From Desulforapulum autotrophicum HRM2 (lineage in GTDB: Bacteria; Desulfobacterota; Desulfobacteria; Desulfobacterales; Desulfobacteraceae), in assembly GCF_000020365.1 (NCBI RefSeq), contig NC_012108.1:4906001-4970000 (forward strand): a stretch of DNA of 64,000 bases, in the 5' to 3' direction. Below, in pieces: positions 55,787 to 64,000 of the stretch (its first letter is position 1; every line of letters starts with the position of its first letter). The notes beneath the pieces were generated by a model that saw nothing but the letters and a program-made list of their open reading frames with translations, was not told the origin of the DNA and made no database searches. The translations under genes were made by a program, and so were the position numbers.

Positions 55787-57232
55787 CTAAATGAATTGAC
55801 CGGTGATGTCATCAATGGCCTGCTGTTTTTCAGGGGCAATGGCCAGGGGGATATGATTTTCAAGAATCTTGTTCAGTTTGGTGCGGGCACGGTCAAGAAG
55901 GGAGGTTCGACCCTGTTCCACCCATTTCTCATGGCTCTTGCGACAGAAGAGTTCCGGTGTCCATTGCACTTTTCTCAAATGTTTAAGGGTGTGGGGCTGG
56001 GTCAGAAAATGTTCCTGGGCAGCGCCATTTGGAATCACGTCCAGTGCAAGGGTGTCATCGTTAATGGGGATCCCTTTATGCATCCGTCTGATCTGATCCA
56101 CCATCTCATTGACAATTATGATCATCTCCAGACTGCCGCTGAGTCCAAAATCAAGGTATCCCACGTCATGGTTGAGGTTGGACCCCGCAAAAACGGACAT
56201 GAAGGCTTCCAGGCCGGCTTCATAGGATGCCTGCATATCCGGAATCGGGGCATCACTGGTGCCGCCGTAGCCCCAGTTGGGGATGTCGAGCCAATTGCTC
56301 ATCTCCACCATGGCCATATAGGTCATCATGTACTCGGGTGCATTGTAGGAGCATTGGCTGGTGCCCATGTCCAGAACAGCAGCGCCGATTCCCATGAGAA
56401 AGGGAGCCCCGGGTGCGGCCAGTTGATGAACCACCATGCCGAAAAAAGATTCTGCAAGTCCCTGTACAATATGCCCGGCAATGGTCATGGGGGCTGTGGA
56501 ACCGGCAATGGGGGCCGGTGAGTAGATTACCGGAGAGCCGGTTTCCGCACAGAAAATCAGTTTATCCAAGCTGTCAAAGGGATGTTTCAACGGGCTGATG
56601 GGTTCCGCGTACTGAATCCAGTAAGGTTTTTCCCGCAATTGTTGTTCTCCGCCCCGGAGCACTTTGGAGATTTCCCACATGGCCGCAAGGTCCTTTCGTC
56701 CTTCTGCTGTATTGACAATGGGTTTGGTGCAGTTCTCCACCATTGCCTTGAAACTTTCAAGATAGGATCGGGAAGGGGTGATGTCATGGGGGTGGGCAAA
56801 GGACATGATAAAATCGATGTTCGGCAGTGCATCGCACACCTTTGCCGCAGTTTTGATGTCTGCCAGACCGGTATGATGGCGCTCCATGTTTTTTGACTCC
56901 ACAGACCAGAGCAGGTCGGAACCCGTACCAAAATACGACCGGCGCCCTCCCAGATCCATGGCATGGTTGCCCTCACGGTCATAGATTGCAATATTGTTGG
57001 GAACGGTTTTTCTTGCTTTTTCCACCAGGGCGGCGGGGATTTTGATCCGGCTACCCTTGCCGGTCTCTTCCACGCTGCAGCCGGCATCCTTGAGCAGTTT
57101 TACAGCACCGTCATGCAATACGATCATGCCGGTTTCTTCAATGATTTTCAGGGCTGAGGTATAGAGTTTCTGCTTATTTTCATCACTGAGGAAGGTAAGC
57201 GTGGGTTCAAAACCAATTTCAAAATTTGACAT
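55787..57232 (-). CDS. MttB-family (trimethylamine methyltransferase-like) protein, first copy
   Basis: A 481-residue MttB-superfamily protein. Visible blocks are LSDENKQKLYTSALKIIEETGMIVL, RRSYFGTGSDLLWSVES, VNTAEGRKDLAAMWEISKVLRGG, YSPAPIAGSTAPMTIAGHIVQ, and the C-terminal TPELFCRKSHEKWVEQGRTSLL. No in-frame TAG is present, so it is the non-pyrrolysine type. It and the 51802-53277 protein are clearly different from each other and could act on different substrates or successive steps. It ends 11 bp before hutH. Confidence 0.88.
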   Translation of the reverse strand: MSNFEIGFEPTLTFLSDENKQKLYTSALKIIEETGMIVLHDGAVKLLKDAGCSVEETGKGSRIKIPAALVEKARKTVPNNIAIYDREGNHAMDLGGRRSYFGTGSDLLWSVESKNMERHHTGLADIKTAAKVCDALPNIDFIMSFAHPHDITPSRSYLESFKAMVENCTKPIVNTAEGRKDLAAMWEISKVLRGGEQQLREKPYWIQYAEPISPLKHPFDSLDKLIFCAETGSPVIYSPAPIAGSTAPMTIAGHIVQGLAESFFGMVVHQLAAPGAPFLMGIGAAVLDMGTSQCSYNAPEYMMTYMAMVEMSNWLDIPNWGYGGTSDAPIPDMQASYEAGLEAFMSVFAGSNLNHDVGYLDFGLSGSLEMIIIVNEMVDQIRRMHKGIPINDDTLALDVIPNGAAQEHFLTQPHTLKHLRKVQWTPELFCRKSHEKWVEQGRTSLLDRARTKLNKILENHIPLAIAPEKQQAIDDITGQFI

Positions 57233-57317
57233 GTTAGACTCCTTAGAAATATGCGAACATTTTGGTGTAGTAGGGTTAAGCTTGCTGTCGTCATAAGTGA
57301 CGGGTAATTTGAAATCA

Positions 57318-58259
57318 TCAGTACCGGATTCTCGGGTTTAACCAGGCATAGAGAATGTCTGCGGCCAGGTTGGACACACAGAAAATGGATACCAGAAGCA
57401 GGGTGGATGCCTGGATAAGCGGCAGGTCCTGGCGCTGGATGGCGAACAACAGAAGCCGTCCCAGTCCCGGGTAACTGAACAGAGATTCGGTGACAATGAG
57501 CCCGCCAATGAGCCATCCCACGCCGATGGCCACCACCGTAACCGTTGGCAGCAGGGCATTTCTCAGTACATGCCAGAACAAAACCTGGTAGGGCCGAAGT
57601 CCTTTTAAATATGCGGTTCGCACAAAGTCCATGGCCAGGACCCCCAGGGTGCTGGAGCGGGTCATGCGGGTGATGTAGGCCAGACTGACCATGCACACGG
57701 TAATGGCGGGCAGGATCAGTTTGGGCAGGGCTTCCAAAAACCCTGCTTCCGGATTAATGGCAGCGTTGGCCGGGAACCAGTGGAGTTTGATGGAAAAAAC
57801 CGATACCAGGATAACACCGGTCACAAATTCCGGCAGGCCGATAAAGGCAAGCGAGCCCACGGAGATAATATGGTCCAGGAACCGATTCCGCCGAAAGGCA
57901 GCGATGAGCCCCAAAAAAATGCCTGCCGGGACATACATGGCAAAGGCCACCACCGCCAGCATGGCCGAATTTTTAAGCCGGCTGAACACAAGTTCCATTA
58001 CAGGACTGTCCGTACTGAGGGAAACGCCCCAGTCCCCCTGGATAAAATTCCATAACCAGCTTGTGTATTGAACCAGCAGAGGTCGGTTCAGCCCCAGTTG
58101 TTCTCTGAGATTTGCCAGGGCCTCGTCCGTGGCAAACCGCCCCAGAATCATCCGGGCCACATCCCCGGGCAGTATCTGGGTGGCGATAAAAATAAGGATG
58201 GACGAGACCAGGAGGGTCAACAGGACAAACCCGAAGCGTTTTAGGATAAATTGTTTCAT
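57318..58259 (-). CDS. Peptide/nickel-type ABC transporter permease (DppB-like)
   Basis: A 313-residue permease: N-terminal FVLLTLLVSSILIFIATQILPGD, six hydrophobic segments, and the EAA loop (RTAYLKGLRPYQVLFWHVLRNALLPTVTVVA). GDVARMILG and the NRPLLVQYTSWLWNFIQGDWG loop are typical for DppB/OppB. It overlaps the end of the fused ATPase gene by 4 bp. It comes last in this operon, whereas dppB normally precedes dppC. Confidence 0.9.
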   Translation of the reverse strand: MKQFILKRFGFVLLTLLVSSILIFIATQILPGDVARMILGRFATDEALANLREQLGLNRPLLVQYTSWLWNFIQGDWGVSLSTDSPVMELVFSRLKNSAMLAVVAFAMYVPAGIFLGLIAAFRRNRFLDHIISVGSLAFIGLPEFVTGVILVSVFSIKLHWFPANAAINPEAGFLEALPKLILPAITVCMVSLAYITRMTRSSTLGVLAMDFVRTAYLKGLRPYQVLFWHVLRNALLPTVTVVAIGVGWLIGGLIVTESLFSYPGLGRLLLFAIQRQDLPLIQASTLLLVSIFCVSNLAADILYAWLNPRIRY

Positions 58260-60334
58260 GAAAGGGGTGCCTCCTGTGTTTTCTGGGTTGGAACAAAGGC
58301 TGCAGCCTGGATACGGCCCAGTTCCTCCATGGGGATATGGCAGCAGATGCTGTGGCCATCCAGGCCTTCCTGCTGGGGGGGGGCCTGGGTTTCACACAGG
58401 CTTCCCCGCTTTCTCGGACACCGGGTATGGAAGGGGCAGCCGTCCGGGATTTCCATGGCACTGGGCACACTGCCTTCAAGCCGGATGTGTTGCTGCTGGA
58501 TATTGGGGTCGGCAACGGGAATGGCGGACAGCAGGGCCTCTGTGTAGGGATGGTAGGGCGGGGCAAACACCTTGTCGGATCGTCCGGTTTCCATGATCCG
58601 GCCCAGGTACATGACGGCAATCCAGTCGGACAGGTGCTGGACCGTTGCCAGATCATGGGAGATGAACAAATAGGTGGTTTTATTCAGGTGCTGGAGTTCG
58701 AAGAGCAGGTTGATCAAAGAGGCCTGGACTGACACGTCCAGGGCGGACAAGGGCTCGTCCAGAAGCACCACACTGGGATCGGCCGCAAATGCCCTGGCAA
58801 TGGCCACCCGCTGCTTTTCACCCCCGGAAAGTTCCCCGGGCATCCGGTTGTAATAGCTGGCCGGCAGGTTGACGGCTTCCAGTAAGGCAAAGGTTCGGGT
58901 GATGATCTCCCGGCGGCTCAGTATCCCCGGCTGCACCATGGGACGCTGGATGGACTGGGCGATGGTATGGCGCGGGTTCAACGAGGCCTCGGGGTTCTGG
59001 AACACCATCTGAATTTTTCTCAGGGTGTCCAGGGGTCTGTCGGCCACCCGGGGGGCCAGGGCGATATTGTCCAGGCGGATCTCTCCCTGGGTGGGAGATA
59101 ATAGGCCCATAATGGTTCGGATCAGGGTTGTTTTTCCGCATCCGCTTTCCCCCACGATGCCCATGGTGAACCCCTTGTCAAGGGTCAGGTTCACCCCGTT
59201 CACCGCCTTGACCATCTTGGCGTTCCGGGAAGAGAAGAAAGAGCCGGAAGCGGGATAGTATTTTTTCAACGAGCTGATGGACAGCACCTGTTTGCCGGGT
59301 TTGGGTGTGGGGTAAGCCTTCATCTGACGGGTGTCACGGGCCAGACCCAGAATATGGGCATGGCGGATGCAGGCCGATTGGTGCTCCTTGTCAACGGTCT
59401 CAAGCCGGGGCTGTTTTGTGTGACATTCAGGAAGCGCAAACTGGCATCGGGGGGCAAACACACACCCTTGGGGAAGCTCGTCCATGCGGGGGATGCGCCC
59501 GGGGATACTGTCCATGGCCCTGCGTCTGGCCTGGGCATCAAAGTGGGGCACACATCCCAAAAGGCTCAGGGTGTAGGGGTGGGCCGGCCGGTTGAAAATG
59601 TCATGTATGGTTCCCACTTCCATGAGTTCACCGGCATACAGCACGCCGATGCGCTGGCAGATCTTTGCCACCACGGCCAGGTCATGGGTGATGTAGAGAA
59701 TGGTAGACGAAAAGGTTTCTCTCAGGTCAGCCACCAGATCCAGAACCACGGCCTGGCTGGTGACATCCAGGGCGGTGGTGGGTTCATCCATGATGAGCAG
59801 GTCCGGCGAGTTGATCATGGCCATGGCAATGACACAGCGCTGGAGCATGCCCCCGGACAGCTGGTGGGGGTACTGGGCTACAATGGCTTCTGGTTTGGGC
59901 ATGGCCACCCGGGTCAGCATCTCATGTGCCAGTTCCAGGGCCTGGACCCGGGACAGGTCGGTATGGGATTTTGCGGCCTCGACCATCTGCTGTCCGATGG
60001 TCAGAGACGGGTTCATGGCGGTGAGAGGATTCTGGTAAACCACGCCAATGGTCTTTCCCCAAATCCGGGTCATCTCCGGCCGGGTCAGGCCGGTGAGGCG
60101 GCGATCCTTGAGAAAGACCTCTCCTGTACGCATATATCCGTTATCGGGCATATAGCCGATGGCGCCCATGGCCAGGGTGGATTTTCCGGATCCGGATTCC
60201 CCGACCAGGCCAAAACTCTCGCCGGCCCGTATGCTGAGGGAAACCTGGCGGACGACATCCAGTTCTGTGTCTTCGGTTCGATACCCCAGGGTCAGGTTGC
60301 GGATGTCCAGAGCGGTGCCCTTTGAAGTGTTCAT
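58256..60334 (-). CDS. Fused peptide/nickel-type ABC ATPases (DppD-DppF in one chain)
   Basis: A 692-residue double ATPase. The first half has Walker A GESGSGKST (residues 45-53), signature LSGGMLQR and Walker B LLIMDEPTTALD. The middle oligopeptide-type tail contains CVFAPRCQFALPECH. The second half has GESGCGKTT, signature LSGGEKQRVAIARAF, VVLLDEPLSALDVS and a tail FHTRCPRKRGSLC. Cysteines in the two tails may bind Fe-S clusters, as in OppD/DppF. Fusion of D and F is known in some bacteria. Overlaps of 4 bp on both sides join it to its permeases. Confidence 0.92.
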   Translation of the reverse strand: MNTSKGTALDIRNLTLGYRTEDTELDVVRQVSLSIRAGESFGLVGESGSGKSTLAMGAIGYMPDNGYMRTGEVFLKDRRLTGLTRPEMTRIWGKTIGVVYQNPLTAMNPSLTIGQQMVEAAKSHTDLSRVQALELAHEMLTRVAMPKPEAIVAQYPHQLSGGMLQRCVIAMAMINSPDLLIMDEPTTALDVTSQAVVLDLVADLRETFSSTILYITHDLAVVAKICQRIGVLYAGELMEVGTIHDIFNRPAHPYTLSLLGCVPHFDAQARRRAMDSIPGRIPRMDELPQGCVFAPRCQFALPECHTKQPRLETVDKEHQSACIRHAHILGLARDTRQMKAYPTPKPGKQVLSISSLKKYYPASGSFFSSRNAKMVKAVNGVNLTLDKGFTMGIVGESGCGKTTLIRTIMGLLSPTQGEIRLDNIALAPRVADRPLDTLRKIQMVFQNPEASLNPRHTIAQSIQRPMVQPGILSRREIITRTFALLEAVNLPASYYNRMPGELSGGEKQRVAIARAFAADPSVVLLDEPLSALDVSVQASLINLLFELQHLNKTTYLFISHDLATVQHLSDWIAVMYLGRIMETGRSDKVFAPPYHPYTEALLSAIPVADPNIQQQHIRLEGSVPSAMEIPDGCPFHTRCPRKRGSLCETQAPPQQEGLDGHSICCHIPMEELGRIQAAAFVPTQKTQEAPLS

Positions 60335-61257
60335 GAGGTCCCCTTTCCCGCATCGGGATTGAGTATGTCCCGAAGTCCGTCGGTCATCAGGTTGGTGGAA
60401 ACCACCAGGAGGGATATGGCCCCGGCCGGGAAGAGCAGCATCCAGGGGGCCCGGGTAAAGTAAGATCTTGCTTCATTGATCTGCAGCCCCCAATCCGGTG
60501 ATGGGGGTTGAACACCCAGTCCCAGGAACCCCAGGGAGGCCACCAGGAAGATGGCATAGGAGAATCGCATGGCCAGTTCCACAAGCAGCGGAGGAATGGC
60601 ATTGGGCAGAATTTCGCGGAACAGTATATGGGATTGTTTTTCACCCCGGGTGATGGCGGATTCCACAAATTCTTTGGTTTTGATGTCCAAAACCATGCTG
60701 CGGGTAACCCTGGCCAGAACAGGAACATAGAGAATGGCAACCACCAGAATCAGGTTGCCCATGTTGGGCCCGACACTGGAAACGATGACCAGGGCCAGAA
60801 GAAGGGGTGGGAAAGCCAGTAAAATGTCCAGGATCCGCATGAGAATTTCATCCCACAATCCGCCCAGGTAACCGGCCAAAAGTCCCAGGGTGATGCCGAC
60901 AATTCCGGCCAGGATGGTGCCGGTGCCACCCAGAAGAAAAATACCCCGGCTACCGGTAACGATTCGGCTGAAGATATCCCTGCCGAATTGGTCGGTTCCG
61001 AAAAAATGGGTGGTGCTGGGAGGCTGGAGCCGGCTGGCGATATCCTGGGCCTGGAATTCATGGGGGCTCACCCAGGGCCCGATAAATGCCATGAGAAGAA
61101 AGAAACCGAACACACAGGTCCCGGTCATGGCCAGGGGATTTCGCCCCAGGCGTTTCAAGTTTGTGCGCCAGGCAGAGGCCCGTGGCGGCACCCCTGCATC
61201 TGCAAGGAGTGCGGCTTCGTCTGCAGAGGACAATCGTTTGGACTCGGTGTGGTTCAT
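60331..61257 (-). CDS. Peptide/nickel-type ABC transporter permease (DppC-like)
   Basis: About 308 residues from the ATG at 61257, which is preceded by AAAGGA; the frame extends to 61305 but without a good site. The OppC N-terminal segment (WRTNLKRLGRNPLAMTGTCVFGFFLLMAF), STTHFFGTDQFGRDIFSRIV, and the EAA loop (VESAITRGEKQSHILFREILPNAIPPL) are characteristic. It is the second gene of the operon, after the binding protein. Confidence 0.9.
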   Translation of the reverse strand: MNHTESKRLSSADEAALLADAGVPPRASAWRTNLKRLGRNPLAMTGTCVFGFFLLMAFIGPWVSPHEFQAQDIASRLQPPSTTHFFGTDQFGRDIFSRIVTGSRGIFLLGGTGTILAGIVGITLGLLAGYLGGLWDEILMRILDILLAFPPLLLALVIVSSVGPNMGNLILVVAILYVPVLARVTRSMVLDIKTKEFVESAITRGEKQSHILFREILPNAIPPLLVELAMRFSYAIFLVASLGFLGLGVQPPSPDWGLQINEARSYFTRAPWMLLFPAGAISLLVVSTNLMTDGLRDILNPDAGKGTS

Positions 61258-61328
61258 CAGGCATTCCTTTTTTATTTCGGGGACAGCCTTGGTCGATGCT
61301 TGCAAGGCTGTCCCGGCAGCTGAGGGGG

Positions 61329-62837
61329 TTAACGGGTGATACTTGCGTTCCAGAACCGGGTCCGTGCCCAGTCCGACGGCAGTTCAACCCCATTCAGGTT
61401 CTTGGAGACACCCACCACGGCTTTTTCAAAATAGGGCACAATGACCGGCCCGCGATCAATGAGAATGCGCTGGAGTTTATGATACAGCTCGGTACGTTTG
61501 TCCAGTTTCATCTCAATGCCCACCTGATGGACCAGGTCATCAAACTCGGCATCCTTCCAGTGGGAACTGCTCCAGGGACCGTCGCTCACATAGGCCAGGT
61601 TGAAATAGGTAACCGGTGTTGCCCGTGACCCCCAGTCCGTGATGCCGAAATCACATTTGAGCCAGGAATTTTCACCTTCGCCGTAATAGACATCGGTGGG
61701 GATTACCTGGATATTGACGGTGACGCCGATTTTGGACATCTGTTCCTTCCAGACCGTTGCAATGGGGATGACATCCAACTGGTTCTGGGCCACTAAATCA
61801 ATGGTGAGGCCCTTGGCAAAACCGGCTTCCGCCAGCAGAGCCTTTGCCTTTTCCAGGTCCATGACCGGTTTTTCAACCAGGTGAAGTCCGGCAAAGGCAG
61901 GTCCCACAGGGGAGAACCCGTTGCCCACGGAGGCCAGGCCCGGGCGAACGGCATTGATGATGGACTGGTGATCCGTGGCCAGTTTCAAGGCCTTGCGCAC
62001 ACGGCTGTCAGCCGCCACATGTCCGGCATCGCTTCTCATGTGAATGACCCAGTGCATATTGGCGGAGTTGAGCAGCAGCTTGGTGTTGGAGGCATTTTTA
62101 ATGGTTTCGGCAAATTCTGTGGTCAGACCGCCCACAAAATCCAGCTCTCCGCCCCGGAGGGCTTCGATCTGACCACCAATGTCAGGAGAAAAAATAAAAT
62201 GAATTTCATCCAGGTTGACCTTGCCTTTAAAATGGGGATTTTTTTTCAGGATCAGCCGGTCTTCGGGGAAATAGGATTTGATCATGTAAGGGCCGGAACC
62301 GATGTGCGCTTTTCCAGGGTTCTTGGTGCCGTCCGGGATGACACATGCGTGGAAATCACCCGCGTCCGAAGGGAAGTCCGGGTTGGGCTGGTTCAGGGTG
62401 AAACGGACGGTGTGGTCATCCAGAGCGGTTATTTCTGAAACATTTTCATAGAGTTTTACCGTGGGGGCGCCGATTTTCGGGTCCCGGAGGCGATTGTAGG
62501 AAAAGACCACATCCTTTGCTGTTACCGGCGTACCGTTGCTGAAAACAGGGCCGTCATCCAGGGTAAAGGTCCAGACCTTGCCGTCCGGGGACTCCCAGCT
62601 GAGGGCCAGATCAGAGACCGGGTTGTTGCTGGGATCGATAAAGGTGAGGTGATGATACATCTGCTCTGTGACCAGAATATCTGCGATACTGGCGATAAAG
62701 TGGGGATCCAAAGCGTTTACGGGCTGGGATCCGATTCTGATTTTGGTGGCTGTTGCCGCCATGGCGTTGGAACTTGAAATGATCGCGAAAATTGCAATCC
62801 ATCCAAGAATAAAACGGTACAAGTGACTTGATTTCAT
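61329..62837 (-). CDS. Peptide/nickel-type ABC transporter substrate-binding protein (SBP_bac_5)
   Basis: A 502-residue exported protein with a signal peptide (FILGWIAIFAIISSSNAMA, cleavage near residue 27). The family features are NALDPHFIASIADILVTEQMYHHL, GKVWTFTLDDGPVFSNGTPVTAKDVVFSYNRL, FTLNQPNPDFP and the C-terminal AELYHKLQRILIDRGPVIVPYFEKAVVG. It captures the compound that the cluster imports; peptides, opines, nickel chelates and amino-acid derivatives are all known for this fold. It is the first gene of the long cluster, after a 550-bp upstream region. Confidence 0.9.
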   Translation of the reverse strand: MKSSHLYRFILGWIAIFAIISSSNAMAATATKIRIGSQPVNALDPHFIASIADILVTEQMYHHLTFIDPSNNPVSDLALSWESPDGKVWTFTLDDGPVFSNGTPVTAKDVVFSYNRLRDPKIGAPTVKLYENVSEITALDDHTVRFTLNQPNPDFPSDAGDFHACVIPDGTKNPGKAHIGSGPYMIKSYFPEDRLILKKNPHFKGKVNLDEIHFIFSPDIGGQIEALRGGELDFVGGLTTEFAETIKNASNTKLLLNSANMHWVIHMRSDAGHVAADSRVRKALKLATDHQSIINAVRPGLASVGNGFSPVGPAFAGLHLVEKPVMDLEKAKALLAEAGFAKGLTIDLVAQNQLDVIPIATVWKEQMSKIGVTVNIQVIPTDVYYGEGENSWLKCDFGITDWGSRATPVTYFNLAYVSDGPWSSSHWKDAEFDDLVHQVGIEMKLDKRTELYHKLQRILIDRGPVIVPYFEKAVVGVSKNLNGVELPSDWARTRFWNASITR

Positions 62838-63386
62838 GGGGTTTCCTTTCTTAGTGATGGGTTTAAAAAAGCCGTGTTAGGGCACAATATATCCAACTTT
62901 CATCAGGATCCATTCCCTCATTTTTTTTTGGGTTATGTAAACCCATTTTCCGGTCTCAAATTGGCTGTATGCTGCTTATCCGGTCTGTTCCACCCGGTAT
63001 TGTCTTGTATTGTTTGTACTATTATAGACTAGTGCGTACAAGTTCTCTTTTTCTTTGTCAACACTAAAAAAGACCAGGTGTCATTCCGGTTTTAATAAGT
63101 ATCACAATTTATATTTTTGACGTTTATTTTGGCCTCAATCTCCTCTTAGAACACCCATTTCACGATCAAAAGGGGGCATCTAAGAGCCGGTTTTGTCCAA
63201 TTAAACAAAACTATTCGCATAAAAACAAACGGTTAAAAGCTTTTGCTTGGTCCGACCCGTTTGACCGTTTGACCCCGTTTGCCAAGCGCAACCCGTTCCA
63301 AGTCACATCGGTATTGTCGTATGGCTCACGGTTAAAGATTATCAATACCTTCATCTCTTTTTCCTTTCGTAGTTTGTTTTAGCGGT
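62838..63386. other. Upstream region of the hut-like cluster
   Basis: About 550 bp without a gene. It contains the candidate operator-promoter at 63014-63041, the ribosome-binding site AAAGGAAA before the binding-protein ATG, and two short direct repeats of GTTTGACC near 63257-63275. The far end touches palindromic element A2. Confidence 0.5.
63014..63041 (-). promoter_or_regulatory. Candidate operator-promoter of the hut-like cluster
   Basis: TTGTAC (63014-63019) and GTACAA (63036-63041) form an inverted repeat. Between them, on the minus strand, lies a perfect TATAAT (63026-63021) that could be the -10 box of the long operon. A TTGACA lies further upstream (63061-63056), but the spacing is too long for a normal promoter. 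A regulator bound here would cover the -10. The palindrome resembles, but is not identical to, the one before hutU. Confidence 0.4.
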
Positions 63387-63689
63387 TTATAAGAAACGCA
63401 TGTCGAAACATCATTGTGAAAGTCTCGACTTTCGAGCCCTCTTTGGTTTCCCTGATCGGAACATTGTAAACCAAAGGGGATAGGATTTTTGCCCTTCCAG
63501 GCGTTAAGAAGCGCAGGCTGTTTGAGGACTTTAGCCCGCAGTTCCTGCGCTTTAGTCTGGAAGGGCAGAAATCCCCCCGACGTTTACCGTTCCGGTCAGG
63601 GTAACCAAAGGGGGCGGAATGGTACTATCGCCTGCCCTGTATCATCGTGTTTCATATTTCGTTGTGTCCGCTAGGACATGTGGGTTATA
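63387..63689 (+). repeat. TTATA-bounded palindromic element, A type, copy A2
   Basis: A 303-bp element with the same ends, nested palindromes and length as A1 at 32805-33107, and identical except one visible base (G instead of A near 63599). Left flank TTTAGCGG, right flank AGAACAGTCC. It sits between the hut-like cluster promoter and a coding remnant. Confidence 0.92.
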
Positions 63690-63900
63690 AGAACAGTCCA
63701 TGACCAGAGGGGCTTCGAACGGGGCTGAAATCCGGGGCAAAAGGTCTTTGCCCTCTCCTGCTGCTCCAGCCTTCACCCGAAGCTCCCGGCCACCCATCCG
63801 CAAATAATGAATACTGCACAGATTAAGGGACTCGGAAAAATTAAAATCCAGCGCCCTATTGGTGTATTTTAAAATTTCCGATCCCCTAAAATATGTATTT
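63690..63900 (-). pseudogene. Coding remnant cut by element A2
   Basis: One minus-strand frame is open from about 63900 to the element: GSEILKYTNRALDFNF, SESLNLCSIHYLRMGGRELR, VKAGAAGEGKDLLPRI and SAPFEAPLVMD. It has no clear start and ends in the A2 sequence. The composition looks like a real protein. I do not recognise the family. It could be a gene truncated by the element. Confidence 0.35.
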
Positions 63901-64000
63901 TGAAATCACTTTTTATTGATTTTGATATATCAATAAATAATACTAATATTGATTAATATATTTATCAACTAATCAAAATTCAATTCTATAAGCTACAACA

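Noticed and set aside
51802-57232. Pyrrolysine-containing trimethylamine methyltransferase
   Set aside because: Both MttB-like genes read through without an in-frame TAG at the expected place, so they are of the non-pyrrolysine type.
59354-60325. A 323-codon plus-strand frame opposite the fused ATPase gene
   Set aside because: It mirrors the ABC ATPase gene, whose motifs are unmistakable on the minus strand.
1-64000. CRISPR arrays, tRNA or rRNA genes
   Set aside because: No regularly spaced short direct repeats and no tRNA- or rRNA-like sequence was noticed on reading both strands. A dedicated search was not possible.

Overview
The window looks like part of the chromosome of a strictly anaerobic, probably sulfate-reducing, Desulfobacterota (Desulfobacteraceae-like) bacterium. 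This is an inference from gene content: two trimethylamine methyltransferase (MttB)-family proteins without a pyrrolysine codon, a tungsten aldehyde:ferredoxin oxidoreductase-family enzyme, a 2x[4Fe-4S] ferredoxin, a long-form urocanate hydratase and stand-alone homocysteine methyltransferase-fold proteins. No rRNA, tRNA or CRISPR array was seen.

Layout. 0.4-4.5 kb: a polar amino-acid ABC transporter (binding protein, two permeases, ATPase) followed by a metallo-beta-lactamase-fold hydrolase. 4.5-8.3 kb: a DUF711 gene cut in two by a complete IS66-type element with an exact 8-bp target duplication. 9.1-13.5 kb: a P-type Ca2+-ATPase gene cut by a composite insertion, a palindromic element bounded by TTATA that carries an IS110-family transposase. 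13.7-45 kb is an accessory, decay-rich stretch of lower apparent GC. It holds a TPM/LemA operon, a ferredoxin, a chemotaxis receptor, a PQQ-type sugar dehydrogenase, an isochorismatase-like hydrolase, an EEP nuclease, two homocysteine methyltransferase-fold proteins, a universal stress protein, a CPA2 antiporter, two very large uncharacterised proteins (1371 and 1177 aa), toxin-antitoxin genes, and many gene and IS fragments (Fic, MotA, HigBA, YefM, an rve-type transposase in four decayed copies).

45.5-62.8 kb is one long minus-strand cluster of higher apparent GC. In transcription order it encodes a peptide/nickel-type ABC transporter (binding protein, DppC-like, fused DppD-DppF, DppB-like), an MttB-family methyltransferase, a histidine ammonia-lyase (HutH), a HutC-type GntR regulator, a second MttB-family methyltransferase, an AOR-family oxidoreductase, urocanate hydratase (HutU), a decayed remnant resembling the start of imidazolonepropionase (HutI), a formiminotransferase-cyclodeaminase, and a HutD stub truncated by a transposase fragment. 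The mix of quaternary-amine methyltransferases with histidine degradation suggests uptake and breakdown of an N-methylated histidine or imidazole compound. That substrate is a hypothesis.

The most unusual non-coding feature is a family of palindromic elements (at least seven copies) that share a GAAAC...GTTTC outer stem, a 3' hairpin and flanking TTATA, but have very different cores. Three are fused head to tail at 32.6-33.2 kb. Two 303-bp copies 30 kb apart differ at a single visible base. One contains the IS110 element.
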